Positions 34,911 to 43,137 of a stretch of DNA of 64,000 nt are shown here, one piece after another. The position numbers and the translations under genes were made by a program. Each line of letters opens with the position of its first letter. The first letter of the stretch is position 1. The stretch is from Streptomyces sp. ISL-87 (GTDB taxonomy: Bacteria > Actinomycetota > Actinomycetes > Streptomycetales > Streptomycetaceae): NCBI RefSeq assembly GCF_018614095.1, contig NZ_JAGGOY010000024.1:22010-86009 (forward strand), read 5' to 3'. The notes below the pieces were generated by a model that was not told where the DNA came from, ran no database searches, and saw only the letters and a program-made list of their open reading frames with translations.

Positions 34911-36782
34911 GTGAAAATTCTGATGATCGCCATGCCATGGCAAGGGCTGGACACCCCATCCAGCGCACTGGGAATCCTGGGGCCGTGCGTCCGCAAACAG
35001 GCCGCCGGCTGGACCGTCGATGAGCTGTACGCCAATCTCCGCTGGGCAGAATGCCTGATGCGTGAGAGCAACGGCTCCATCACGCCGGAGGATTACGGGA
35101 ACACCGCGGATCAGGTGTTCCACGGCGTGGGTGACTGGGTGTTCACTCCGGCGCTGTACGACGTCGACACCTATCAGGCCGATGAGTACGCCGAGTTCCT
35201 CGAGGCGCGGGACGTGGACCCGGCACTTCCCGTCGAGATGCAGAAGTACTCCCGAGGGTTCGTCCGGGATCTCGCGGCCGAGATCGCGGCCGATCCGCCG
35301 GACGTGGTCGGGTTCACGACCACGTTCATGCAGAACGTGCCGTCCCTCGCACTGGCCAGGGAGCTGAAGAAACTCGTACCGGGCATCCTCACCGTGCTCG
35401 GCGGCAGCAACTGCGACGGAGCGCAGGGTCCCGCGCTGCACCGGAATTTCGAGCAACTCGACTTCGTGGTCAGCGGTGAGGGCGAGCGTGCCCTGCCCGC
35501 CTTGCTGAACCGCATCGCCAAGGGCGAGAGCGTCGCCGACGTTCCGGGGCTCAGCTGGCGGGACGGCGACGGGCAGACGGTGGTGAACGACCCGGCCAAG
35601 GGGGCACTGCCGTTCGCCATGGTGCCCGCACCCGATTACGACAGCTACTTCCAGGCACTCGCGAAGTCACCCATCCGGCACCACGTCCGTCCGATGGCGG
35701 TGCTGGAAACGTCCCGCGGTTGCTGGTGGGGCGAGGCCCATCAGTGCACGTTCTGTGGCCTGAACGGATCGAACATCGATTTCCGGAGCAAGGCCCCTGG
35801 GCGCATCGCCCAGGAAGTCAAGGATCTCGCCGAGCGCTACCACGTCCTCGACCTGGTCATGGTGGACAACATCCTCGACATGAAGTATCTCAATACGGCC
35901 ATGCCTGAGATAGCTGCTCTCGACTGCGATCTGAGAATCCACTACGAGATCAAGTCCAACATGACGAAAGGTCAATTGAGCAGGCTGAAGGAGGCTAATG
36001 TCCTCTACGTTCAGCCCGGTATCGAGAGCCTGAGCAGTCATGTGCTGCGCCTCATGGACAAGGGCGTCAGTGGCGCGCACAACGTACGGATGCTGCGGGA
36101 CGGCCAGGACCTCGGTCTCAACGTGACGTGGAACATCCTTTACGGTTTTCCCGGTGAGACCGCGGACGACTACCGCAGGATGCTCAAGAAATTTGCCGCA
36201 ATCGAGCACCTGCAGCCGCCGACCGGAGCCTGGCGCATCGCGCTGGAGCGGTTCAGTCCGCACTTCGAGGACCCCACCCAAGGATTCATGTTCCGCCGGC
36301 CGTCCGAAATCTATGACTACATCTACAAGGTGCCCCGGAACGAGCTGTACGACCTCGTCTTCTTCTTCGACACCTCCGTCCAGGGAATTTCGGGCACCAT
36401 AGAGGACGAGCTGAAGCAGGCAGCCGAGGAATGGACGAAGGCGTACCCGAAGAGCCTCCTCTCCTACTGGACCGATGACCGGGGCCGGGTGACCCTCGAA
36501 GACCGCCGTGCCAGCTGGCCGGAGGAAGAGATCGAGCTGGACGAGGTCCAGAGCAATGTGTACCTCGGCATGTTCCAGTGCGCCGCCCGCGAGGGCATAC
36601 GCCGCCGGCTTGCCGAGAGCGGGCACGTCGTCGGGGACGAGCAGCTCGAGGAGATGCTCCGTTACTTCGTCGATCGTGGCCTGGTCTTCGAGGAAGAGGG
36701 ACGCTACGTGAGCGTCGCACTTGAGGTTGACCCGTACCGCCGAAAGCTGGTCGGCGGCAAGGAGGTGGCGGCATCACTATGA
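34911..36782 (+). CDS. Cobalamin-dependent radical SAM C-methyltransferase
   Basis: 623 residues. The N-terminal B12-binding-like domain (about 90-210) includes DVVGFTTTFMQNVPSLAL and VLGGSNCDG. The radical SAM iron-sulfur motif is SRGCWWGEAHQCTFCGLNG, a C-x7-C-x2-C pattern used by the family named RiPP maturation C-methyltransferase, instead of CxxxCxxC. The partner gene overlaps by four bases. No RiPP precursor is seen; in chuangxinmycin such an enzyme methylates the beta carbon of indole-3-pyruvate. GTG start with a weak ribosome site. Confidence 0.88.
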   Translation: MKILMIAMPWQGLDTPSSALGILGPCVRKQAAGWTVDELYANLRWAECLMRESNGSITPEDYGNTADQVFHGVGDWVFTPALYDVDTYQADEYAEFLEARDVDPALPVEMQKYSRGFVRDLAAEIAADPPDVVGFTTTFMQNVPSLALARELKKLVPGILTVLGGSNCDGAQGPALHRNFEQLDFVVSGEGERALPALLNRIAKGESVADVPGLSWRDGDGQTVVNDPAKGALPFAMVPAPDYDSYFQALAKSPIRHHVRPMAVLETSRGCWWGEAHQCTFCGLNGSNIDFRSKAPGRIAQEVKDLAERYHVLDLVMVDNILDMKYLNTAMPEIAALDCDLRIHYEIKSNMTKGQLSRLKEANVLYVQPGIESLSSHVLRLMDKGVSGAHNVRMLRDGQDLGLNVTWNILYGFPGETADDYRRMLKKFAAIEHLQPPTGAWRIALERFSPHFEDPTQGFMFRRPSEIYDYIYKVPRNELYDLVFFFDTSVQGISGTIEDELKQAAEEWTKAYPKSLLSYWTDDRGRVTLEDRRASWPEEEIELDEVQSNVYLGMFQCAAREGIRRRLAESGHVVGDEQLEEMLRYFVDRGLVFEEEGRYVSVALEVDPYRRKLVGGKEVAASL

Positions 36783-37507
36783 GCGCGCTGATGGACATCG
36801 CTGAACTCAGGTCACGAGGCTCGGACGAGGCACGCGGAGCGGTCGGTGGCCGGCCTGCGTCCACGACCCTCACCCTCGGCTCCGACTGGGCCGAACTACC
36901 CGCTGCCATCGAGCTGGCGGCGCTCCTGCCCCGGGTGCCGGTCGCCGGGGTGCGGCTGGCCGAGCCCGTCGACCTCTCGGCACTCCCCGGTCACGTGATC
37001 GTGCGGATCATCGCGTTGCTTCGCGAATGTTCCTCGATCGGTGCTCAGGTCACGTGGTCACTGACCCTGGCCCCGGAACAGCTCGACCTGATCCCCCGGC
37101 TCGATCACCTGCCCGCTCCCGAGCGCATCACCGTGCTGGGGCAGGGAACTCCGTCCGTCGACGAGTGGCGGTCGGCCAGCAACTTCGGTCTCCTCTACTT
37201 CCGCAAGGGCCCGAAATTCCTGTCCGTCGTCGACCAGCGGCCCGAATCCAGCGGCGAGATCATCGTGGACGATCCCACCGTGATCGATGTGCTCCTCCAA
37301 GGTCTGGAGGGATGTACGTGGGCCGACATGACCCGGAACCCGGGACATGCCGCCGCCGCACGCTATCTGGTGGACAAGGGCCTGGTCATGCGGGTCGGCG
37401 ATCATTGCGTGACGCTTCCCGTGCACATGCGTTCATGGCCCCTGGGCGCGGCCCTCCTGGGCGGAACCCTGGCCGCCGCCGGCAAGAAGAGAGACGACGC
37501 GGAGTAG
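36779..37507 (+). CDS. DUF5825-type partner of the radical SAM methyltransferase
   Basis: 242-residue soluble protein. It lacks an iron-sulfur motif or nucleotide site; recognisable only by its position and pattern (LPRVPVAGVRLAEPVDL, VDEWRSASNFGLLYFRKGP). It is translationally coupled (ATGA) to the radical SAM gene. Proteins of this type regularly accompany this methyltransferase family and are thought to help its activity. It ends the cluster. Confidence 0.7.
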   Translation: MSALMDIAELRSRGSDEARGAVGGRPASTTLTLGSDWAELPAAIELAALLPRVPVAGVRLAEPVDLSALPGHVIVRIIALLRECSSIGAQVTWSLTLAPEQLDLIPRLDHLPAPERITVLGQGTPSVDEWRSASNFGLLYFRKGPKFLSVVDQRPESSGEIIVDDPTVIDVLLQGLEGCTWADMTRNPGHAAAARYLVDKGLVMRVGDHCVTLPVHMRSWPLGAALLGGTLAAAGKKRDDAE

Positions 37508-37523
37508 CCGGGTCTCGTCGGGT

Positions 37524-37592
37524 CTAGAAGAAGCCCAGTTTCTTGGGGGAGTAGCTGACCAGCAGGTTCTTCGTGTGCTGGTGGTACAAGCC
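37524..37592 (-). pseudogene. 3'-end fragment of an aldehyde dehydrogenase
   Basis: The last 22 codons of an ExaC-like dehydrogenase: [20 protein letters not shown] then stop. The intact gene at 45904-47427 ends [19 protein letters not shown], so this is a diverged partial paralogue. It starts 17 bases beyond the biosynthetic cluster. The following 224 bases (37593-37816) hold no gene; at about 37690 there is a small CCCCGT/ACGGGG hairpin. Confidence 0.75.
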
Positions 37593-37816
37593 TCTGGTGG
37601 CGCTGACCTGCAAGAACGGGTGCATTCGGATGTAATCTGCGGGCCTCGGTCCGGGCATGGTCCGGATCTTGGCTGGCGCGCTTGCGGGGCCGACCCCGTA
37701 CGCACGGGGATTGCTCTCACTCTCGACGAAGGGGCAAATGCCCTTACCCGCATCAGGAACAACAGGCGGACGAGGTCACCGAGACGCACAGCGACAGCGG
37801 GGAGAGGCGCGCGCTG

Positions 37817-38719
37817 TCAGGGGCGGGCGCCGGTGCGCGGTGCGTCGGGCCGGAAGGGTTCGCCGAGTTGGGCGAGGTAGGTGTTCGGGTAGTGGGGTTT
37901 GGCGGCCATACCCAGGTCGTCGGAGGTGAACTGCCGGTCCGGGTCGTAGGTGTAGGTGCCCATGGCGTGGTCCCAGACGAGGGTGAACAGGCCGAAGTTG
38001 ACGTCGCCGATGCCGGCCCATTTCAGGTGGTGGAAGCGGTGGCCCTGGTTGAGGGCGAGGACCGGTGTGAGCAGGCCGGTGCGGTAGTCGGCGTTGGAGT
38101 GCTGGAGCAGCAGTTGGACGGCGACGGCGGTGGCGAGGACGGAGGCTACGTCGAGGGGCATGCCGAGCAGCAGCAGCGGGGTGACGCCGCCGAGGGTCTC
38201 CAGGGTCTGGTGGAGGGGGTGCTTCATCAGGCCGTTGAAGCCGTAGAAGCGTGTGACGCTGTGGTGGACCGCGTGCAGCCGCCACAGCCAGCCGACGTGG
38301 TGGCTGGCCCGGTGCGCCAGGGTGAGCCCGAGGTCGGCGACGGCGATGGCGAGCAGCACCTGGCACCACAGCGGCCAGTTGTCGGGCCACGCCTGCGGGG
38401 CCGGCGCGAGCGCGGCGGCGGCGGGCACGACGGCGAGTCCGGCGAGGGTGAACACCTCGTTGACGAACGCGTGGGCGGTGTCGCGGCGCCCGTCCCCGCG
38501 CGGGGTGTTCCACGCGGGCCGGTACGGCAGCACGCGTTCGGCGGCGAACGAGCAGCCCACCGCGAACGCCACGACCGCCAGCAGCCACAGCTTGGGGGCG
38601 TCGGCGGCGACCAGCCAGATCGCGGCGCCATTGACGCCGAGGAGCATGAACGGCAGGTACGCGTACCGGACCAGGAAGCGGGCGATGGCAAGAACGGGCG
38701 GGGCAATGGTTGTTGGCAT
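37817..38719 (-). CDS. Fatty acid hydroxylase / sterol desaturase superfamily protein
   Basis: 300-residue membrane protein with the diiron histidine boxes HRASHH, HAVHHS and HRFHHLKW, and four to five spans. These enzymes hydroxylate or desaturate lipid substrates using oxygen; the actual lipid is unknown. It lies 58 bases after the AraC-type regulator gene, same strand, and could be read through from that operon. Confidence 0.85.
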   Translation of the reverse strand: MPTTIAPPVLAIARFLVRYAYLPFMLLGVNGAAIWLVAADAPKLWLLAVVAFAVGCSFAAERVLPYRPAWNTPRGDGRRDTAHAFVNEVFTLAGLAVVPAAAALAPAPQAWPDNWPLWCQVLLAIAVADLGLTLAHRASHHVGWLWRLHAVHHSVTRFYGFNGLMKHPLHQTLETLGGVTPLLLLGMPLDVASVLATAVAVQLLLQHSNADYRTGLLTPVLALNQGHRFHHLKWAGIGDVNFGLFTLVWDHAMGTYTYDPDRQFTSDDLGMAAKPHYPNTYLAQLGEPFRPDAPRTGARP

Positions 38720-38777
38720 ACCGACAGCCTCGCGGTCGTGGTGTCGGGCGGGCTTGAACGGATCCGCTACCGGACCG

Positions 38778-39590
38778 CTACCTGTCCGGGCCGGCCGTCG
38801 GCGTCCATTGGGCGGCGGCCAGACCCTGGGAGGGGGTGATGCCGAACATGGCCTTGAACACGCGGGTCAGGTGGGCGCTGTCCGCGAACCCGGCGGCGTG
38901 CGCGGCCTCGGTGGCGTTCGCCCCGCCGCCCGCCGCGGCGATCGCAGCGTGCAGCCGCGCCCACCGCACCGCCGCCGGGAACGACCAGCCCAGCTGTTCG
39001 GCGAACAGGTGCCCCAGCCGGCTCGCCGACACCCCGGCCCGCGCGGCGACATCGCCCACCCGCACCGGTCCGTCCGCTACCGCGCCAGGCAGTACCGCCA
39101 GCGCCGCCGCCAGGGCCGGGTGCCGCGCCTCCCCGGGGGCGGCGGCGCCGAACCGGTCCAGCGCCCGTAGCACGCCCGCAGCCGACACGGCGCCCGGCGG
39201 CGAACCGGCCCAGGCGAACACGGATGCCGCGGCAGCCCAGCAAGCCACGCCGCCGCGGGCCACGGTGGCGTGCAGGGCGCGTCCGGCGGGGGTGTCCGCG
39301 TCGAGGTAGACCATCACCCCCGTCGGCGGCGGCCCCGGCGCCGGGCGTACGCGATGCGCGTGCCCGGCGGGCACGACGGCCGCTTGCACGGGCAGTTCGG
39401 TCCGCCCGTCGCCCAGCAGCACCCGGCCGGACCCGCACACCAGCACCTGCACCGCGGCGTGCGCGTGCTCCCGGGCAGCGCCGATCATCCCGGCGATCAC
39501 CAGGCGGCACGGCGCTGCCTCCACCTCGACCCGCCACGCGCCCGCACCGCCCGGGTACGCCCGCCGCTGCCGTTCGTACAACCGACTCAT
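38778..39590 (-). CDS. AraC-family transcriptional regulator
   Basis: 270 residues: N-terminal cupin-like effector domain (EHAHAAVQVLVCGSG, VVPAGHAHRV) and C-terminal double helix-turn-helix (VGDVAARAGVSASRLGHLF, then ATEAAHAAGFADSAHLTRVF). The ATG overlaps the stop of the ABC gene (ATGA), making it the last cistron of the export/import operon. AraC regulators paired with YbtPQ-type ABC proteins usually control siderophore uptake; the cofactor here is unknown. Confidence 0.85.
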   Translation of the reverse strand: MSRLYERQRRAYPGGAGAWRVEVEAAPCRLVIAGMIGAAREHAHAAVQVLVCGSGRVLLGDGRTELPVQAAVVPAGHAHRVRPAPGPPPTGVMVYLDADTPAGRALHATVARGGVACWAAAASVFAWAGSPPGAVSAAGVLRALDRFGAAAPGEARHPALAAALAVLPGAVADGPVRVGDVAARAGVSASRLGHLFAEQLGWSFPAAVRWARLHAAIAAAGGGANATEAAHAAGFADSAHLTRVFKAMFGITPSQGLAAAQWTPTAGPDR

Positions 39591-41302
39591 TCACTCGCTG
39601 CCGGTGCCAGGGCAATGTTCCAGAAATCGGCGTAGCGGCCACCCCGGTGCAGCAGCTCGTCGTGGCTGCCTTCCTCCACGATCCGGCCGCGGTCCAGAAA
39701 GACGACGCGATCGGCGCGTCGTACGGTCCGCATCCGATGCGCGACCATCACCACCGTCCGGCCCGCCATCAGGTGCTCGATGCCCTCGTGGACAGCGGTC
39801 TCGTTCACCGGGTCCAGTGCGGAGGTCACCTCGTCCAGCAGCACGATGGGCGCATTCTTCAGCAGCGCTCGCGCGATCGAGACACGCTGGCGCTCACCAC
39901 CCGACAGCAGTGCGCCGCCCTCGCCGACGTTCGTCGTCCAGCCGCCGGGCAGCCGCTCGATCACGTCGTCCAATCGCGCCGCGGTCACAGCCGCCCGCAC
40001 CTGGGCTTCGTCGGCGTCGGGGCGACCGAGACGCACGTTCTCCTCGATCGTGCCGTCGAAGAGGTAGACATCCTGGAAGACGAAGGAGATCTGCGCCATC
40101 AACACCTCGGTGTTGATCGCGCGTACGTCCACTCCTCCCACGCGCACCGCACCCGCGTCCACGTCGTAGAACCGCGCGAGCAGCTGCAGCAAGGTGCTCT
40201 TGCCCGCACCCGACGGTCCGACGATGGCCAGTCGTTGTCCGTCCGGCACGAACAACGACGCGTCGTCGACCACAGTACGGTCGCCGTGCCGGAAGGTGAC
40301 GGATCGGAACTCCAGGTCATGACGTTCCGGCCGGATCGGTTCGCGAGGTTCGGGCAGCGGCTCGGTACGCAGTACCGTGTCGAGTCTTGCCAGCTCGGAA
40401 CGTGCGCCGCGGAGTTGGCCACCGATGTCCGACAGCGACAGCAGCGGATCCGCGCACCGGGCGGCCAGCACCAGGATCGCCAGAACCTCCGCAGCACCGA
40501 TGTTCCCGCCCAGCGCGAGGTAGGTGCCCAGGGCCAGCACAACGGTGAACATCGTCTGCACCGCGAGGGCCAGACCCACTGCGCCGGGCAGCGCCGACAG
40601 CGTGGAACGGCGCGACGCGCGCTGGACTTCCTGCAAGGAGTCGTCGAGCAGCCGGAAGCGTTCGACGGTCCGGCCGCCGGCGCGCAGCACCGGCTGGGCC
40701 TGGAGATATTCGATGACTCGCCCGGTGGCCTCGTGGTCGCGTGCGTGGCGCTCCGCGTCGGTGGCGGCCATCGAGCGTCCCGTCCGGATCTGGATCGCCG
40801 CCACGATCGGTACGGCGGCCAGCGCGGCCAGACCCATCTGCCAATTGAAGGCGAGCATCACGGCGACGATCACCAGGGGAGTCACCAAGGCGGAGATGAA
40901 CGGTGCCAGCAGATGCGCGATCACGCTCATCGCCTGGAGGACGCCGCGGCTGGCCAGGACGGACACCTCCCCGAGGCGGCCTGCATTGAACCAGCCGATG
41001 GGCAGTCGGGCCAGATGATCGCCGAGACGGTGATACGTGCCCCGCAACAGCGTGGTCCCGGCGCGGAAACCGGACAGGTCGCCGACATAGCGGAGTGCAG
41101 CGTAGACCGCGACTGCGGCCCCGAACGCGATCACCCACGGCCAGGCGTCTTCGGGCGTGCTCCCGAACAGTGCCCGCAGCACGGGAACCAGCAGCGCGTA
41201 GGACAGACCCTCTACTACCGCGGCCGTCGTCATCAGGGCCACGGTGCGACGCACCGGTTGGGCGTACTCATGGCCCAGCACGCGCAGCAGCATTCGAATC
41301 AT
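39587..41302 (-). CDS. ABC transporter with fused membrane and ATPase domains (YbtQ-like)
   Basis: 571 residues: six-span membrane domain (about 15-300) and ABC ATPase with Walker A GPSGAGKST, signature LLSGGERQRVS and Walker B IVLLDEVTSALDP. It partners the neighbouring ABC protein as a heterodimer. Such exporter-folded pairs (YbtPQ, IrtAB) import iron-siderophores. Overlaps both neighbours by four bases. Confidence 0.87.
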   Translation of the reverse strand: MIRMLLRVLGHEYAQPVRRTVALMTTAAVVEGLSYALLVPVLRALFGSTPEDAWPWVIAFGAAVAVYAALRYVGDLSGFRAGTTLLRGTYHRLGDHLARLPIGWFNAGRLGEVSVLASRGVLQAMSVIAHLLAPFISALVTPLVIVAVMLAFNWQMGLAALAAVPIVAAIQIRTGRSMAATDAERHARDHEATGRVIEYLQAQPVLRAGGRTVERFRLLDDSLQEVQRASRRSTLSALPGAVGLALAVQTMFTVVLALGTYLALGGNIGAAEVLAILVLAARCADPLLSLSDIGGQLRGARSELARLDTVLRTEPLPEPREPIRPERHDLEFRSVTFRHGDRTVVDDASLFVPDGQRLAIVGPSGAGKSTLLQLLARFYDVDAGAVRVGGVDVRAINTEVLMAQISFVFQDVYLFDGTIEENVRLGRPDADEAQVRAAVTAARLDDVIERLPGGWTTNVGEGGALLSGGERQRVSIARALLKNAPIVLLDEVTSALDPVNETAVHEGIEHLMAGRTVVMVAHRMRTVRRADRVVFLDRGRIVEEGSHDELLHRGGRYADFWNIALAPAASE

Positions 41303-43137
41303 CGGGGCTCGCCTCCTTGCGGTACGCCATCGTGGGTTTCGGTCCGGTCGGCGATCGCCGACCGCTGGGACTGCCAGAACGCGGCGAACCTTCCGTTCCG
41401 TGCCAGTAGTTCGGCGGGCTTGCCGCGCTCGACGATCGACCCGTTGTCCAGCATCACGACGGTGTCGGCGTCGGCGATCGTCTCCAGGCGGTGGGCGATG
41501 ACCAGGATCGTCCGGTCACCCTCCAGCGTCGCCAGTGCCCGGCGCACCGCCTGTTCGGTCTGCGGGTCGGCGAAGGCGGTCGCCTCGTCGAGCACGAGAA
41601 CGGGCGCGTCGGTGAGCAGTGCGCGTGCGATCGAGATCCGCTGTGCCTCGCCACCCGACAGCCCGGCATCTTCACCGACCACCGACTCGTATCCGCGCGG
41701 CAGCTCAAGAATCCGATCATGAATATGCGCCAGCCGGGCGGCACGCACCACGTCGTCGAGGTCGGCATGCGGTGCCGCCAGCGCGATGTTGTCCGCGACC
41801 GACGCGCGCAGCAGCCGGACGTCCTGGAAGACGAAGGAGACCGTCCGGTAGAGCTCCCGGCTGCCGAGCTCGCGCAGATCGACGCCGCCCAGGGAGACCG
41901 AACCGTGGGTCGGGTCGAAGAACCGCGGTAACAGTTGGACCAGCGTGGACTTTCCGCTTCCCGACGGGCCGACGATCGCGGTGACCGTCCCCGGCTCGAG
42001 CACCAGGTCGATCCCGCGCAGTACCTCGTGATCGGCTTCGTAGCCGAACCAGACGTCACGCAGCTCCACCCGGTGCCCCTGTGGTGCGACCGGGTGCGCG
42101 GGCTCCGGTAGCGACCGCACCTCGAGCACGTCCCGGATCCGGCCGACCGCGCGCCGGGCTGCCTGCATGTCGTCGAAGCCGTGGCCGAGGGCGGCCACGG
42201 GAGCGGTCAGGCCCAGTCCGAGCAGCAGGAAGGGCAGCAGATCGGCCGGTGCCAGGTCACCGGTCGTGATCAGAGACGCGCCGCCGATCAGCACGGCCAG
42301 CAGCACGAACGGCGGCGACAGCGCCACCTGCATCCCGGCGGCGATCCCGGAGAGACCGCGCACCATCCGGAAGAAGCTGCCGGTGAAATCGTCTACGGCC
42401 GTGAGGAATCTACGGTGGACGCGCTCACTCCCGCCGAACGCCTTGACCACCGAGATGCCCTGGACGAACTCGACGACCGAGCTCCCGATCCGCCCCATGG
42501 CCGCGTCGAACTCTTCCTGCTCGCGCAGCCGGGTAGGGGTCATCATCAGGGGGACCAGCGCCACGGCCAGCACCACCGGTATCAGCGTGATCAGCGTCAT
42601 CCGCCAGTCGATGGCGAACAGGTAGATCAGCGAGACCAGCGGCACCACGAATGCGGAGACGAGCTCGCCGGGGGTGTGGGCGATGAACGGATGCACGGCA
42701 CTCACGTCCTCTCCCACCACCTTCGCCAGCTCGCCGGTCCGGCGCCGGGAGAACCAGCCGATCGGTACCCGCCCCAGCCGCGCGGCCAGTTGCCGACGAA
42801 ACGACAGTTGCACCTGACCGTCGAGAACGTGCCCGATCCCGGACGACGTGGCCGTGAACAGCAGTCGGACGAACAAGCCGACCGCACCCGCGATCACGAC
42901 GGTCCGCACATGACCGTGATCGATCGGGCCGGGCGCCAGCAGAATGCGCCCCAGCTCGACGACTGCCAGGAGCGGCGCCAGGCCCGCGATAGCGCCGATG
43001 ACCTGCAGGATCACCATGGCAGCGAAACTCCGGGCATGAGGGCGCAGCAGCCCGGCCATGTTCTGTCCCACCGCGGAATCGGCATCCGGTGGTGGTGTGG
43101 ATCGCTCCATCGCCCGGGCAAGGTCGGTGGTGGTCAT
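41299..43137 (-). CDS. ABC transporter with fused membrane and ATPase domains (YbtP-like)
   Basis: 612 residues. Membrane domain about 30-320, ATPase with Walker A GPSGSGKST, signature LSGGEAQRIS and Walker B LVLDEATAFADP. The AFADP form rather than SALDP is typical of YbtP/IrtA-type halves, supporting the siderophore assignment. First ABC gene of the operon after the MFS gene, with ATGA overlaps at both ends. Confidence 0.87.
   Translation of the reverse strand: MTTTDLARAMERSTPPPDADSAVGQNMAGLLRPHARSFAAMVILQVIGAIAGLAPLLAVVELGRILLAPGPIDHGHVRTVVIAGAVGLFVRLLFTATSSGIGHVLDGQVQLSFRRQLAARLGRVPIGWFSRRRTGELAKVVGEDVSAVHPFIAHTPGELVSAFVVPLVSLIYLFAIDWRMTLITLIPVVLAVALVPLMMTPTRLREQEEFDAAMGRIGSSVVEFVQGISVVKAFGGSERVHRRFLTAVDDFTGSFFRMVRGLSGIAAGMQVALSPPFVLLAVLIGGASLITTGDLAPADLLPFLLLGLGLTAPVAALGHGFDDMQAARRAVGRIRDVLEVRSLPEPAHPVAPQGHRVELRDVWFGYEADHEVLRGIDLVLEPGTVTAIVGPSGSGKSTLVQLLPRFFDPTHGSVSLGGVDLRELGSRELYRTVSFVFQDVRLLRASVADNIALAAPHADLDDVVRAARLAHIHDRILELPRGYESVVGEDAGLSGGEAQRISIARALLTDAPVLVLDEATAFADPQTEQAVRRALATLEGDRTILVIAHRLETIADADTVVMLDNGSIVERGKPAELLARNGRFAAFWQSQRSAIADRTETHDGVPQGGEPR

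Noticed and set aside
34911..37507. A lasso or other RiPP locus around the radical SAM gene
   Set aside because: No precursor peptide, cyclase or RRE-like protein is seen, and the CysO/JAMM/P450 genes fit a sulfur-indole pathway better.
37680..37712. CRISPR-repeat-like hairpin (CCCCGT ACGC ACGGGG) past the cluster
   Set aside because: Only one copy is present, with no second repeat at spacer distance and no cas genes, so it is treated as a simple hairpin.
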